From the NCBI GenBank assembly GCA_035465395.1, contig DATHRK010000102.1, positions 1 through 64,000 of the forward strand: 64,000 bases of DNA. Reading direction: 5' to 3'. Position 1 is the first letter of the stretch. Every line of letters begins with the position of its first letter. Both the position numbers and the translations under genes were made by a program. This document shows, one piece after another, positions 54,390-62,573 of this stretch. The stretch comes from DATHRK01 sp035465395 (GTDB taxonomy: Bacteria > Gemmatimonadota > Gemmatimonadetes > Longimicrobiales > RSA9). The notes beneath the pieces were generated by a model. The model was given only the letters and a program-made list of their open reading frames with translations. It searched no databases and was not told where the DNA came from.

Positions 54390-55628
54390 TCACTTCTTGA
54401 GGCCGAACAGTCGCTTGAGCGGAGCGGCCAGGCCGCTGTCGCCGTTGGTCGCCGGCGCGCCGGGCAGGTCCACCAGGCCGCCGATGATCGATTCGATGTC
54501 GCGCGAGTACGGGGAGCGTCCGTTCAGCGTGATCGGCCTGCCCTCGTTGGCCGCCTTGATCGCGGAGCGGTAGTCGTTCGACAGGGTCCAGTGCACGTCC
54601 ATGTCCAGGAGCGTGCGGATGTCGTCGATGGTGACCTGGCCGTCGGGGTGGTAGCGGTTCACGACGACGCGGATCCGGTCCATCGAGTTGTCGTCCAGCC
54701 GCTGCAGCACCGGCAGGAGCCGCTTGAGGCTACCGAGCGTGGGCAGGTCCGCCGTCGTGACCACCATGATCTTGTCGGCGGACTCCAGGACGCTGAGCAT
54801 CATGGGCGACAGCGCCTTGGACATGTCCACAACGACGTAGCGGTACGTCTGCCGCAGGAAGTCGATGATCTTGGCCGCTTCCTCCGCGGCGATCACGTCC
54901 GAGCGCTCGGGCCGCAGCGGGGCCGCGAGGACGTCCAGGCCCGAGGGGTGGGACTCCACGTAGGAGCTCACGAGGTTCGGGTCCAGGCGGTGGAAGTTGC
55001 GCGCGAGGTCCAGGAAGCTGAACCGCGGCCGCAGGCCGAGCAGGAGCGCGACGCCCCCGAGCTCCATGTCGAGGTCCACCAGCAGCGTCCTCTCGCCGGT
55101 GGCCTGCTGCAGCGCGACCGCGAGGTTCACGGCCGCGGTCGTCGTGCCGGTGCCGCCCTTGACGGGCAGGAACGCGAAGACCCTTCCGCGGCTCTCGGCC
55201 TCCTGCCCCTGGATCTCGTGCTCCACGAACGAGTGCCGCTTCCAGGCGCGCGAGAGCGCCTCGGTCAGGTCGGTCGTGGTGACCGGCGCGAGCAGGTACT
55301 CGTTCACCCCCGCGCGCATCGCCTGCATGAGCACGTCCGGCGCGAGGCCCGGCCCGGAGCCGATCACGTGGAGGGTCGGCGCCGCGTCGGCCAGGTAGGC
55401 CGCGATCTTGATCGCGGTCTGCGGGTCGTCGCCCATGCCGATCAGGACGACGTGGACGTCCTCGGAGGTCAGCTGGGAGGCGTCCTCACGCCCGAGCTCC
55501 GCCAGCGGTGCCTCGAGTTGGTGGGCGACCTCGATGCGTCGCTTCCCGGGCAGCTCGATCTCGTCCAGCGCCTTGCGCACGGCCGGATCCACCCCGACCA
55601 GCGCGACGCGCAGGCTGTGACGCGACAT
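54390..55628 (-). CDS. tadZ: Tad pilus localisation ATPase TadZ/CpaE
   Basis: 412 aa. Receiver-like N-terminal domain (about 5-125) in which the phospho-acceptor region reads VVLIGMGDDP, so the Asp is replaced; then a MinD/ParA-type ATPase domain (about 135-385) with deviant Walker A VKGGTGTTTAAVNLA and VDLDMELGGVALLL. TadZ places the Tad machine at the pole in other bacteria. ATG at 55628 has AAGGG 7 nt upstream; 20 nt before tadA. Confidence 0.92.
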   Translation of the reverse strand: MSRHSLRVALVGVDPAVRKALDEIELPGKRRIEVAHQLEAPLAELGREDASQLTSEDVHVVLIGMGDDPQTAIKIAAYLADAAPTLHVIGSGPGLAPDVLMQAMRAGVNEYLLAPVTTTDLTEALSRAWKRHSFVEHEIQGQEAESRGRVFAFLPVKGGTGTTTAAVNLAVALQQATGERTLLVDLDMELGGVALLLGLRPRFSFLDLARNFHRLDPNLVSSYVESHPSGLDVLAAPLRPERSDVIAAEEAAKIIDFLRQTYRYVVVDMSKALSPMMLSVLESADKIMVVTTADLPTLGSLKRLLPVLQRLDDNSMDRIRVVVNRYHPDGQVTIDDIRTLLDMDVHWTLSNDYRSAIKAANEGRPITLNGRSPYSRDIESIIGGLVDLPGAPATNGDSGLAAPLKRLFGLKK

Positions 55629-55727
55629 GTCTATTCCCTTTCCCTATCCCAATCCGCGACCCGGGGAGAGGGCGGCGGTACCCTTCGCCGGCCCTCGGCA
55701 TTCACGATCTCTCTGCTAACGCGCTCC

Positions 55728-57065
55728 TCAGGGCGCCGTGTACGGCACCCAGCGATCCTCGTCGATCAGGCGGAGAACCCGCACGTTCGATCCGATTGCG
55801 GCCCCCCCTCCGCTGCCCGGGACGAAACCCAGGAAGCGCCCGAACAACGGAGCCTTGAAGTTTCGCTCGTCCGGCCATTCCAGGAAGATCTTGGCAAAAT
55901 CGGCGACCTCCATCTCGTTCTTGCCCGAGATGGTGCCGTCGGGCTTCACGAGCGGTACCGTCACGACCCGAGGGCTCTTCAGCCAGGTCTCCTTGGCGAC
56001 CGGGCCGCTGGGATACCGTACCTCGCCCGTCGTGACTGTGATCGGGTTCCCGTTCGGATCGGTGCCCTGGTAGGTGTACTCGTGCCAGTAGGCGTCCGGA
56101 TCCTCGTTCAGCAGCTTCTCCATGGCCTGCCAGGTCGGATTCGGATACAGCCCCGGCTCGTCTTCGATGACGTCGCCGATCTCGAACTCGACGGGCCGAC
56201 ACTCCAGGATGTTGGCCGTGAACGAGCTGACCCCCGTGCCGTACCCCGGGATCACGAACGGCATCCAGTGCGAGGACTCGCCCCCGTTGGGATCCTGGTA
56301 CTTGACGAGGAGCTCCCGCCCGAAGTCGTCGTGGTAATAGTACCCCTGCACGTCCGCTTGCCCGTTGCGCGCGCTCGTGCCCCAACCGGTCTGGACGCTC
56401 GGGTCGGCGTCGATGCCTCCGTAGGTCTCCCCTTCGTCGAACAGCCAGTTCTCGTACAGACCCGGATCGTTGCCGCTGGCGGAAGGCAGGTTCCCGGCAG
56501 CGTCGCGAAGATCCCAGATCGTATTGGGCTGCAGGTCCGCCTCGTTGTCGTACGTGCCCGTCCCGAACGCAGTCTCCTCCCACAGGTCGGGAAGGGCGAA
56601 CGGCTTGACGCAGTCGGTCGTCGCGCTCACCTCGGCCGCGTGGGCCACCGAGACCGTGGCGACCGTCACGTCGTTCACGCCGAAGATCTTCGCGAACCAG
56701 GTGGGCACGGTGCGGGTTGCGGTCACCTTCACCATCTGACTGTCCGGGTTCACCTCGACGGTGATCTCCACCGAGTCGACGTCCTCGTGACGGATGGAGT
56801 TGGCCTCGGTGAAGCTGAACGCCTCGGCTTCCGCCGGAGCGACCGCATCCAGCGGATTCTCGTGCACCAGGAACAGCGCCGCGCCGGCCAGCGCCCCGGC
56901 GTCGGTAGCGCGCTGCGCCTCGGCCCGGGCGGACAGCATCATCCCCAGGTCGACGCCCAGCGCGACCATGCCGATCAGCACGGGCGCGCCCAGCGCCACT
57001 ATGGCCAGCGTCGCCCCGCGTCGATTCGACGCGGGGCGAGCGATGAGACCTATGAGTCGCTTCAT
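55728..57065 (-). CDS. tadG: TadG-like pilus assembly protein
   Basis: 445 aa. The N-terminus RRGATLAIVALGAPVLIGMV is the TadG-type helix (about 14-38) followed by DLGMMLSARAEAQRATDAGAL, the typical TadE/TadG-like extension. The remainder (about 60-445) is an extracytoplasmic beta-rich region with a few Cys residues (DCVKPF, LECRP). No clear von Willebrand A motif was seen, unlike Aggregatibacter TadG. I start at ATG 57065 (AGGGGG 6 nt upstream), though ATGs at 57071 and 57092 are in frame. 40 nt after cpaC. Confidence 0.82.
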   Translation of the reverse strand: MKRLIGLIARPASNRRGATLAIVALGAPVLIGMVALGVDLGMMLSARAEAQRATDAGALAGAALFLVHENPLDAVAPAEAEAFSFTEANSIRHEDVDSVEITVEVNPDSQMVKVTATRTVPTWFAKIFGVNDVTVATVSVAHAAEVSATTDCVKPFALPDLWEETAFGTGTYDNEADLQPNTIWDLRDAAGNLPSASGNDPGLYENWLFDEGETYGGIDADPSVQTGWGTSARNGQADVQGYYYHDDFGRELLVKYQDPNGGESSHWMPFVIPGYGTGVSSFTANILECRPVEFEIGDVIEDEPGLYPNPTWQAMEKLLNEDPDAYWHEYTYQGTDPNGNPITVTTGEVRYPSGPVAKETWLKSPRVVTVPLVKPDGTISGKNEMEVADFAKIFLEWPDERNFKAPLFGRFLGFVPGSGGGAAIGSNVRVLRLIDEDRWVPYTAP

Positions 57066-57105
57066 CTGCATCCCCCTGCCTTTCATCGCGGCGCCAGGCC
57101 AGGCC

Positions 57106-58416
57106 TCAGGGCGTGGGCCGCCGGTCCAGATCCTGATCCCGCAGACCGCGCATCCAGTCCCATGTCCCCGGCTCGCCCGTGGGCATCTCCGGCGGCACAT
57201 CACTGGGCTGCACGATGTACGGCGTCACCGTCACCAGCAGCTCCGAGCGGGACTGCTGGGCATCCGTCGAGCGGAAGAAGGCCCCGAGGATCGGGATGTC
57301 CCCGAGGATCGGAATCTTCGTCACGCTCTTCGCCATCTGATTGTCCACGAGCCCCGAGATGGCCAGCGTCTGGCCCTCCCGCAGCTCCACTTCCGTATCC
57401 GTCTTCCGCGACAGGATCGTCGGAATCCGGAACCCGTTCAAAATCAGGCCGTTGGCGAAGTCCAGTGACGACACCTCTGGCGCCACCTGGAGCCGGATCG
57501 CGCCCGTGTTCGTGATGAACGGCGTGAACGCCAGCCGAACCCCGAACTCGCGGAACTGGATCGTGACTCCGCCCGTGGTGTTGCCCTGAAGGATCGGGAA
57601 CGGAAACTCCCCGCCCGCCAGGAACGTCGCCTCGTTGCCTTCGATCGTGACCAGGTTCGGCTCGGCGAGGCTCTTGAAGTCGCCGCTCTCCTTGAGCGCC
57701 TGGATGATCGCCTCGAGGAACTCGTTGTCCCCCGACAGCATGAACGTCAGCAGCCCGTCCGAGATCGTCTCGCCGAACCAGTCCTCCGAGTCGTCGAAGT
57801 CCAGCTCGTGCGGATTCAGCGTCCGCAGCGCGGAGGCCATGTTCCGCCCGCCGGTGTTCGTCACCTCGGCGAACCGCACCTTCAGCAGGATCTGCTCCGC
57901 CGAGGGCGACTGGATGTTGTTCACGACCGTCGCGCCGCTCTGCTCGGCGATCTCCACCGCGCGTCGCGCCATTCCCGGACGCGTCACACTACCCTGCAGG
58001 ATGATGTTCGTCCCGCTGGGCACGACCGTGATCGTCTCCCCGGGAAGCATCATCTCGATCTGCCGCTGGATCAGATCCGCGTCGGGCGTGACCTCCACGG
58101 TGTAGAGCGACACCGTATTGTTCACTCGCCACACGAAGAGGCTCGTCGTCCCGATCTCCATCCCGGTGACGACCAGCTCCCTCAGCGAGATCGGCGTCGC
58201 GTCCGCGATCGCGTCATCCGCCAGCTGGATCCGCTCCACCTGCGCCGGCTGCAGCACCAGCGCGGACTTGCCCTTGGCCACGCGAATGACGTCGTCGGCC
58301 TCGGACACGACCTGCTGCTGCTGTGCGACCGCGACGCCCGCGTGCATCATCATCCCGAAGGCCAGTACCAGACCCCAGACGGGATTGGCCGATCTCCGCA
58401 TCATCATCCTCCGCAT
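57106..58416 (-). CDS. cpaC: Tad pilus outer-membrane secretin CpaC/RcpA
   Basis: 436 aa. Signal peptide (about 1-30, ending GVAVAQ), pilus N-terminal domain (about 35-110), a BON-like segment (about 115-165: VTVVPSGTNIILQGSVTR) and the secretin domain (about 235-405: LAEPNLVTIEGNEATFLAGG, FGVRLAFTPF, VELREGQTLAISGL, PILGDIPILGAFFRS). It forms the outer-membrane gate. ATG at 58416 chosen; GTG codons just upstream are also open. Confidence 0.95.
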   Translation of the reverse strand: MRRMMMRRSANPVWGLVLAFGMMMHAGVAVAQQQQVVSEADDVIRVAKGKSALVLQPAQVERIQLADDAIADATPISLRELVVTGMEIGTTSLFVWRVNNTVSLYTVEVTPDADLIQRQIEMMLPGETITVVPSGTNIILQGSVTRPGMARRAVEIAEQSGATVVNNIQSPSAEQILLKVRFAEVTNTGGRNMASALRTLNPHELDFDDSEDWFGETISDGLLTFMLSGDNEFLEAIIQALKESGDFKSLAEPNLVTIEGNEATFLAGGEFPFPILQGNTTGGVTIQFREFGVRLAFTPFITNTGAIRLQVAPEVSSLDFANGLILNGFRIPTILSRKTDTEVELREGQTLAISGLVDNQMAKSVTKIPILGDIPILGAFFRSTDAQQSRSELLVTVTPYIVQPSDVPPEMPTGEPGTWDWMRGLRDQDLDRRPTP

Positions 58417-58448
58417 CACAGTGAACCCCCCCACACCTGAAACGTCGA

Positions 58449-59273
58449 TCAGAACCGCTGGATGGTCCTCTGACCTCCCTTGAGAATCTCGATCTGCGGA
58501 GCCGTCTGCTCCACCCGCGCCCGGGTGGTCGCGGTCCCGCTGGCGCGCCGCGCACGGCCGCCGGTAATCAGTTCCTCCACGCGCGCGCCGTCCGTCCGGA
58601 TGGAATCCCCGTCCAGCGTGTTGCGCAGCGCGAGCTGGATCCGCCCCTCGTCGCCGGCGATCACGAGCTGCTCGGCCTGTTCGGGCGTCACGAGCACCGT
58701 GATCACGGAGGCCACCACGGGCGATCCGTTCTCGTCCGCCTGGATCAACTGTCCGGCGGTGAGCGCCAGTATGTCTTGAAGGACGATCTGCGAGAGCTTA
58801 TCGCCACCGTTGGGCGGGTCGACGGTCAGGATCACGTCGACTCTCGTGCCGGGCACGACGAAGCCGGCGACGCTGACCACCTCGTCCACCCGGATGCTGA
58901 TGGCGCGCATGCCTTCCGGGATCGTGATCGGCAGGCCGCCGTTCTCGGCGTCGGCCAGCTTGGCCTCGAGGAACGGCTCGTTGACGGAGACGGGCCTGGT
59001 GACCCCCCGGCCCACCACGTCTTCCACCGCCGTCACGTAGCCGACCGGGACCTGCTCCGACGGCCAGTCGATCAGCGTGACGTCCTCGGGGCGGACCTTG
59101 CTCCCGAGCGGCAGGTCCGTAACCGCGACGGCCACCGGAGTGGTCGTCCGCGTGACCGTCGGTAGTACCGGGCCGCCCTGGCTGCGCAGGAAGTCCAACG
59201 AAAGGTAGGCGGCGATCAGGCCGAACAGCACGGCCACCCCCACCATGATCAACGCACGTCTACGGTTTCCCAT
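58449..59273 (-). CDS. cpaB: Tad pilus assembly protein CpaB/RcpC
   Basis: 274 aa. N-terminal helix (about 7-27, ALIMVGVAVLFGLIAAYL), SAF domain (about 45-110: VAVTDLPLGSKVRPEDVTL) and RcpC/CpaB domain (about 110-225: GMRAISIRVDEVVSVAGFVVPGTRVDVIL). Periplasmic partner of the secretin. ATG at 59273 has a purine-rich GGGGGAAC directly before. 18 nt after tadE. Confidence 0.93.
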   Translation of the reverse strand: MGNRRRALIMVGVAVLFGLIAAYLSLDFLRSQGGPVLPTVTRTTTPVAVAVTDLPLGSKVRPEDVTLIDWPSEQVPVGYVTAVEDVVGRGVTRPVSVNEPFLEAKLADAENGGLPITIPEGMRAISIRVDEVVSVAGFVVPGTRVDVILTVDPPNGGDKLSQIVLQDILALTAGQLIQADENGSPVVASVITVLVTPEQAEQLVIAGDEGRIQLALRNTLDGDSIRTDGARVEELITGGRARRASGTATTRARVEQTAPQIEILKGGQRTIQRF

Positions 59274-59291
59274 GTTCCCCCGTCCCCTCCC

Positions 59292-59774
59292 CTATTCCTT
59301 CCGCATCGTGATCGACGTACGAATCGGAATCGTGCTGTAGCCGGTCATCGAGCTGATGAGCGGCCCGAACATGATCATGCTGTGGGGATAGTTGATCGTC
59401 ACGCGCGCGGTGTCGCCGCGCTGTGCGCCCGTCCATGCGCCGCCGGTGGTGCCGGTGGCGGCGATGGTTACCGTCGCGTTGGAGCCCGTCAGGCCCCCGC
59501 GGTTCAAGGCGTTGCGCACGGTGTTGATCGCGTCGGTGGAATCCGCCACGACTCCCGGAGTGCTGCCCACGACGGCCACCCGCGCGCCCTCCCGGGCCGC
59601 GTCCGTCACGACCTGCCAGGACTTGACGATCAGACCGAACTCGACGATGCCGAAGACCAGCAGTAGCAGGATCGGAACGACGAGAGCGAACTCCGCGATC
59701 GACTGACCCGCGGAGGAACGCCGAAGTGAGCCCACGCGAGAGGCATCCCTCGTCGCGCTCTTGAAGTACCTCAT
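59292..59774 (-). CDS. tadE: Minor pseudopilin TadE
   Basis: 160 aa. Prepilin-type leader with cleavage site G/QSIAEF (Glu at +5) followed by a hydrophobic helix (ALVVPILLLLVFGIVEFGLIV, here given in part), then DAAREGARVAVVG, a TadE hallmark, and a beta-rich C-terminal region. ATG at 59774 overlaps the cpaA stop (ATGA); the longer frame to 59945 is rejected. Confidence 0.92.
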   Translation of the reverse strand: MRYFKSATRDASRVGSLRRSSAGQSIAEFALVVPILLLLVFGIVEFGLIVKSWQVVTDAAREGARVAVVGSTPGVVADSTDAINTVRNALNRGGLTGSNATVTIAATGTTGGAWTGAQRGDTARVTINYPHSMIMFGPLISSMTGYSTIPIRTSITMRKE

Positions 59775-60280
59775 AGCGCGAACCTTGCTATCAGGGAGCC
59801 GACGGCGATTGCGACGCCGTACGGAATTGTGATGGCGCCCTCCGATCGGAGGGTCTGTCTGTGACCGAACCGTCCGACGGTGACTAGGTTCAGCACGAGG
59901 GCGCCTGTGTTGGAGATGGTCTGACGCAGCAGACCAAGTCGCCATGTAGTATACACCGCCATTGCTCCGCCTATCAAGGCAGTAAACAGCAGGGCTTCCA
60001 GTATTCCAACGGGCCCCATGAACGCTCCCACCGCGGTGATCAGCTTGGCGTCTCCGCCCCCGAACGCGCCCAGCGCGAACAGCGGCAGCGAGAGGCCGAA
60101 GCCGACCGCTCCCCCCAGCAACGCGCCTTGGGGGCTGATACCCCCCGGGCTCAACGAAAGCATCACCCCGATTCCGAACCCCGTTACCGTGAGGTAGTTC
60201 GGGATCGTCCTGTCCTTCAGATCCGACAGCGCGGCGGCCGCCACGAGGGCGACGAGCCAGAAATCAGCCCAGGGCATCAT
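59771..60280 (-). CDS. cpaA: Prepilin peptidase CpaA/TadV
   Basis: 169 aa, A24 aspartic protease with about five helices. Catalytic Asp in ALSDLKDRTIPNYL (about residue 20) and GAFGGGDAKLITAVGAF (GxGD-type). It processes Flp and TadE. A leading pair of ATGs (60280, 60277). The gene sits directly after flp. Confidence 0.93.
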   Translation of the reverse strand: MMPWADFWLVALVAAAALSDLKDRTIPNYLTVTGFGIGVMLSLSPGGISPQGALLGGAVGFGLSLPLFALGAFGGGDAKLITAVGAFMGPVGILEALLFTALIGGAMAVYTTWRLGLLRQTISNTGALVLNLVTVGRFGHRQTLRSEGAITIPYGVAIAVGSLIARFAL

Positions 60281-60313
60281 GCCGTGGTGTCTCCGGCCTT
60301 GCCGTTTGTCGGA

Positions 60314-60493
60314 CTAGCTGTTGGTCGCCTCGTTGATCGCGTCCCGGACGCTGTCGATCGGCTGCGCGATCGCCGTGCGGAAGTCGATCAAGAGGACGAT
60401 CATCGCGAGCGCTATGAGGGCCATGAGAACCGAGTACTCGGCCAGGTCCTGCCCGGCCTCGTGGCTCCAGTACCGCTTCAGAATCGTGAGCAT
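60314..60493 (-). CDS. flp: Flp-type pilin, third copy
   Basis: 59 aa. Class IVb pilin: leader MLTILKRYWSHEAG, cleavage G/QDLAEY with Glu+5 and Tyr+6, hydrophobic helix SVLMALIALAMIVLL and a short tail. It is the most divergent of the three copies and the last of the tandem, 33 nt before cpaA. Confidence 0.9.
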   Translation of the reverse strand: MLTILKRYWSHEAGQDLAEYSVLMALIALAMIVLLIDFRTAIAQPIDSVRDAINEATNS

Positions 60494-60525
60494 CCCGGTT
60501 CCCCACACCCTCCGCCGCGCGAGCT

Positions 60526-60705
60526 TCAGCTCACGCCGGCGCTGTTCAGGACGTTCGTCGCACGGCCGAACGAGTTTGCGATCGCCGTGCGCAGGCTCGA
60601 GATGGCCGTCACCAGTACGACCGCGATCAGAGCCAACAAGAGCGCGTACTCGGCCAGGTCCTGCCCGGCCTCGTCGCGCCAGAACATCCGCAAGTCCGCA
60701 TTCAT
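60526..60705 (-). CDS. flp: Flp-type pilin, second copy
   Basis: 59 aa. Leader ending DEAG, then QDLAEYALLLALIAVVLVTA, and a tail FGRATNVLNSAGVS that is nearly identical to the first copy. ATG at 60705 is preceded by GAGGGGGG 7 nt away, the best ribosome site of the three. 32 nt before the third copy. Confidence 0.92.
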   Translation of the reverse strand: MNADLRMFWRDEAGQDLAEYALLLALIAVVLVTAISSLRTAIANSFGRATNVLNSAGVS

Positions 60706-60764
60706 TTTTCGACCCCCCTCGGTCGGTGCCGTCACCCGGCCTTCGTGACCGGGACCTACGGGCG

Positions 60765-60799
60765 CCGGGACCGGAGACCGCGAGGGCCTCCGATCCCGG
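60765..60799 (-). terminator. Intercistronic hairpin after the first flp
   Basis: Stem CCGGGA-CGGAG / CTCCG-TCCCGG joined by one G-U pair on the minus strand, with an 11-nt loop, starting 21 nt after the first flp stop and 60 nt before the second start. No U-run. Likely an RNA-stabilising or attenuating element that raises the level of the first pilin message. Confidence 0.45.
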
Positions 60800-60820
60800 T
60801 CTGCCCAACTGATGTCAGCC

Positions 60821-61000
60821 TTAGCTGACGCCGGCGTTGTTGAGAACGTTCGTCGCGCGGCCGAAAGCCGTCACGATCGCGTTCCGCAGGCCGGTGATGG
60901 CCGTCACGAGCACCACGGCCAGCAGCGCCAGAAGCAGCGCGTACTCGGCCAGATCCTGCCCGGACTCGTCCATCCAGAAGTTGCGAATCACGGCGTCCAT
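60821..61000 (-). CDS. flp: Flp-type pilin, first copy (probable major pilin)
   Basis: 59 aa. Leader ending DESG, cleavage before QDLAEYALLLALLAVVLVTA, and tail FGRATNVLNNAGVS. First gene of the Tad operon, so likely most abundant. ATG at 61000 has AGGAAAGGG 10 nt upstream; the longer frame to 61036 is not needed because all three pilins are then the same length. Confidence 0.92.
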   Translation of the reverse strand: MDAVIRNFWMDESGQDLAEYALLLALLAVVLVTAITGLRNAIVTAFGRATNVLNNAGVS

Positions 61001-61251
61001 GGATCGACTACCCTTTCCTGAGTGTGACCTTGCCACCCCGCGGTGGCGCTCAGCTGCTTGCGGGTCGGTGAACCGTCTCTAATGACGTCGCCCCACCCGT
61101 CCCTCGGACCAACCGGTCGACTCGAGGGTCCTGCGTCCTGCACCTTCAACTCGGCCAGTCGGCCTCGTTCCATCCCGACGGTTCGCCGCCCCTGCGGGGG
61201 CGACCGTCCATAGCCTCCACGGACAAGCCGCGCGAGCCAACCGGAACCTTC
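61001..61251 (-). ncRNA. Structured 5' leader of the Tad operon
   Basis: No gene on either strand in the gap 61001-61377. The part next to flp carries three clear hairpins: 61177-61208 (GACGGT/ACCGTC outer, GCCCC/GGGGC inner), 61101-61128 (CCCTCG/CGAGGG outer, GACC/GGTC inner) and 61032-61047 (GCCACC/GGTGGC with a 4-nt loop). If transcription starts near 61241 these lie in the leader. It could be a riboswitch-type or protein-controlled leader; it does not match c-di-GMP-I consensus by eye. Confidence 0.4.
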
Positions 61252-61267
61252 AACAAGTCGCGTGCCA
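61252..61267 (-). promoter_or_regulatory. Sigma54-like promoter motif before flp
   Basis: TGGCACG-CGAC-TTGTT on the minus strand. The -24 half is perfect to the TGGCACG consensus and the spacing is right, but the -12 reads TTGT where TTGC is conserved. Start would be near 61241. Confidence 0.4.
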
Positions 61268-61282
61268 AACTGCTCTTTTGGT

Positions 61283-61318
61283 CCAAGTCTTTATTCTTCA
61301 ATGACTTGGCGACTTGGC
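61283..61318. repeat. Direct and inverted 8-bp repeats upstream of flp promoter
   Basis: GACTTGGC occurs twice in tandem (61303-61310, 61311-61318), and CCAAGTC at 61283-61289 forms an inverted repeat with the first copy across a 13-nt spacer. They lie 16-66 bp upstream of the sigma54-like motif in a locally AT-rich stretch, as expected for an activator site. Confidence 0.45.
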
Positions 61319-61377
61319 TACCTCGGCACCGGATTCCCGCCAGTAATAGATCGTTACCTCGATCAGGTACTGTTTTA

Positions 61378-62343
61378 TTACGTGCCCTCGGCGGTTTCGG
61401 CTTGCAGGCCCGCGTCACTGGCGCCGGAAGTCGCGGCCAGGCGGCCCAGGAGCCGCGGCGCCAGCTTCCAGCCCACAATTGCTATACCCGCTCCCGCCGC
61501 GAGATCGATCACCCAGTGCTCGGCGCCGTAGACCAGCGCGAATCCCATGGCCGCCGCGTAGGCCCACCCCAGCACGGCCCAGCCCCGCCCGAGCCGCGCC
61601 ACCGCCAGCGCGATGAGCACGGTCAGCGCGGTGTGATAGGAGGGCATCGCGGAAACGTCGTTTCCGCTCGCGTCCTGCCCCAGCTCGTAGACCGTCGTCT
61701 GCTCGCCCAGCCAGCTGTCGTGCAGGATCCTGGGCGCCTCGCCGATGTGTCCCCCCAGCGCCGCCATCCAGGGCGGCTCGGTGGGTACGGCCCAGTGGAT
61801 CGGCAGGCCGATCAGGAAGACGACCACGCCCGCGGCCAACATGCGCTCGGCCCCCGGCCGATCGGCCCGGAACAGCAGCGGGGCCAGCACCACGAACGCG
61901 AAGAAGAAGCTGACGTAGACCCCGACCAGGAGCGGCTCCGCCGGGGCCAGAGCTCCCGACAGCCAGTCCTGGAGCGCGATCGTGGGCACGCGCCCGAGGC
62001 CGAGCGCCCGATCCAGCACGACCGCATACTCGACGCGGATCGGGGCGAAGCCGTCGTCGGCGAGCCTGCGCAGCGCGACGTAGAGCAGGAAAACGAGCGG
62101 GTAGAGCGCGAGGATCCGCGTGGTCCGGTCGGTGCGCCGCAGAGCCACGAACCCCAGGAGGCCGGCGACGACCACCCAGCTCCACGCGCCCAGCAGATCC
62201 AGCAGGATCGTGAGGTAGAAGCTGATCGCGATGACGAACAGGAGCGCGTAGTGGAGCGGGGTCGCTCCAGCGCGGGCCGCCTCGGTCCGCGGCGCGGCTC
62301 CGGATGCCTGCTCCGGTTCCCGCGGGACCGCCGTCACGACCAT
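61378..62343 (-). CDS. PAP2-family membrane phosphatase/transferase
   Basis: 321 aa with about six to seven helices. Lipid phosphatase-type signature: AMPSYHTALTVLIALAV (motif 2, His) and YGAEHWVIDLAAGAGIAI (motif 3, HxxxD). Motif 1 is weak. The layout resembles inositol-phosphorylceramide-synthase-like PAP2 proteins. ATG at 62343 (MVVTAVPRE) is chosen over the longer frame. It stands alone between the Tad promoter region and a divergent glycosyltransferase gene. Substrate unknown; recycling of a polyprenyl or phosphoinositide lipid is possible. Confidence 0.8.
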   Translation of the reverse strand: MVVTAVPREPEQASGAAPRTEAARAGATPLHYALLFVIAISFYLTILLDLLGAWSWVVVAGLLGFVALRRTDRTTRILALYPLVFLLYVALRRLADDGFAPIRVEYAVVLDRALGLGRVPTIALQDWLSGALAPAEPLLVGVYVSFFFAFVVLAPLLFRADRPGAERMLAAGVVVFLIGLPIHWAVPTEPPWMAALGGHIGEAPRILHDSWLGEQTTVYELGQDASGNDVSAMPSYHTALTVLIALAVARLGRGWAVLGWAYAAAMGFALVYGAEHWVIDLAAGAGIAIVGWKLAPRLLGRLAATSGASDAGLQAETAEGT

Positions 62344-62573
62344 CGAAAGGGTCCTGTCGCCAGGCCTCCACCCTGCACTCGCCTCACCTCCCCTAACCGC
62401 CACCCTCCGAGCCGCTTCCAAGGTCTCACCGGGCCATCCGCGGCGCAAGCACGACGTGTGGTCCGGCACCCGGGGTGGCCCGGGGGTCGACCCGGATGTC
62501 AGGTTCGGAGACGGATGCCGGGACGCACAGGGTCGACCGCACGTGCCGAGGGGAGCAGGGTGGGAAGAGGTCG

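Noticed and set aside
54351..57515. 1054-codon open frame on the plus strand
   Set aside because: Antisense to tadZ and tadG; composition is shadow-like and the real proteins on the minus strand have intact motifs.
61001..61251. c-di-GMP class I riboswitch
   Set aside because: Hairpins exist, but I could not find the conserved GCAAA-type and tetraloop-receptor sequences; kept only as an unclassified leader.
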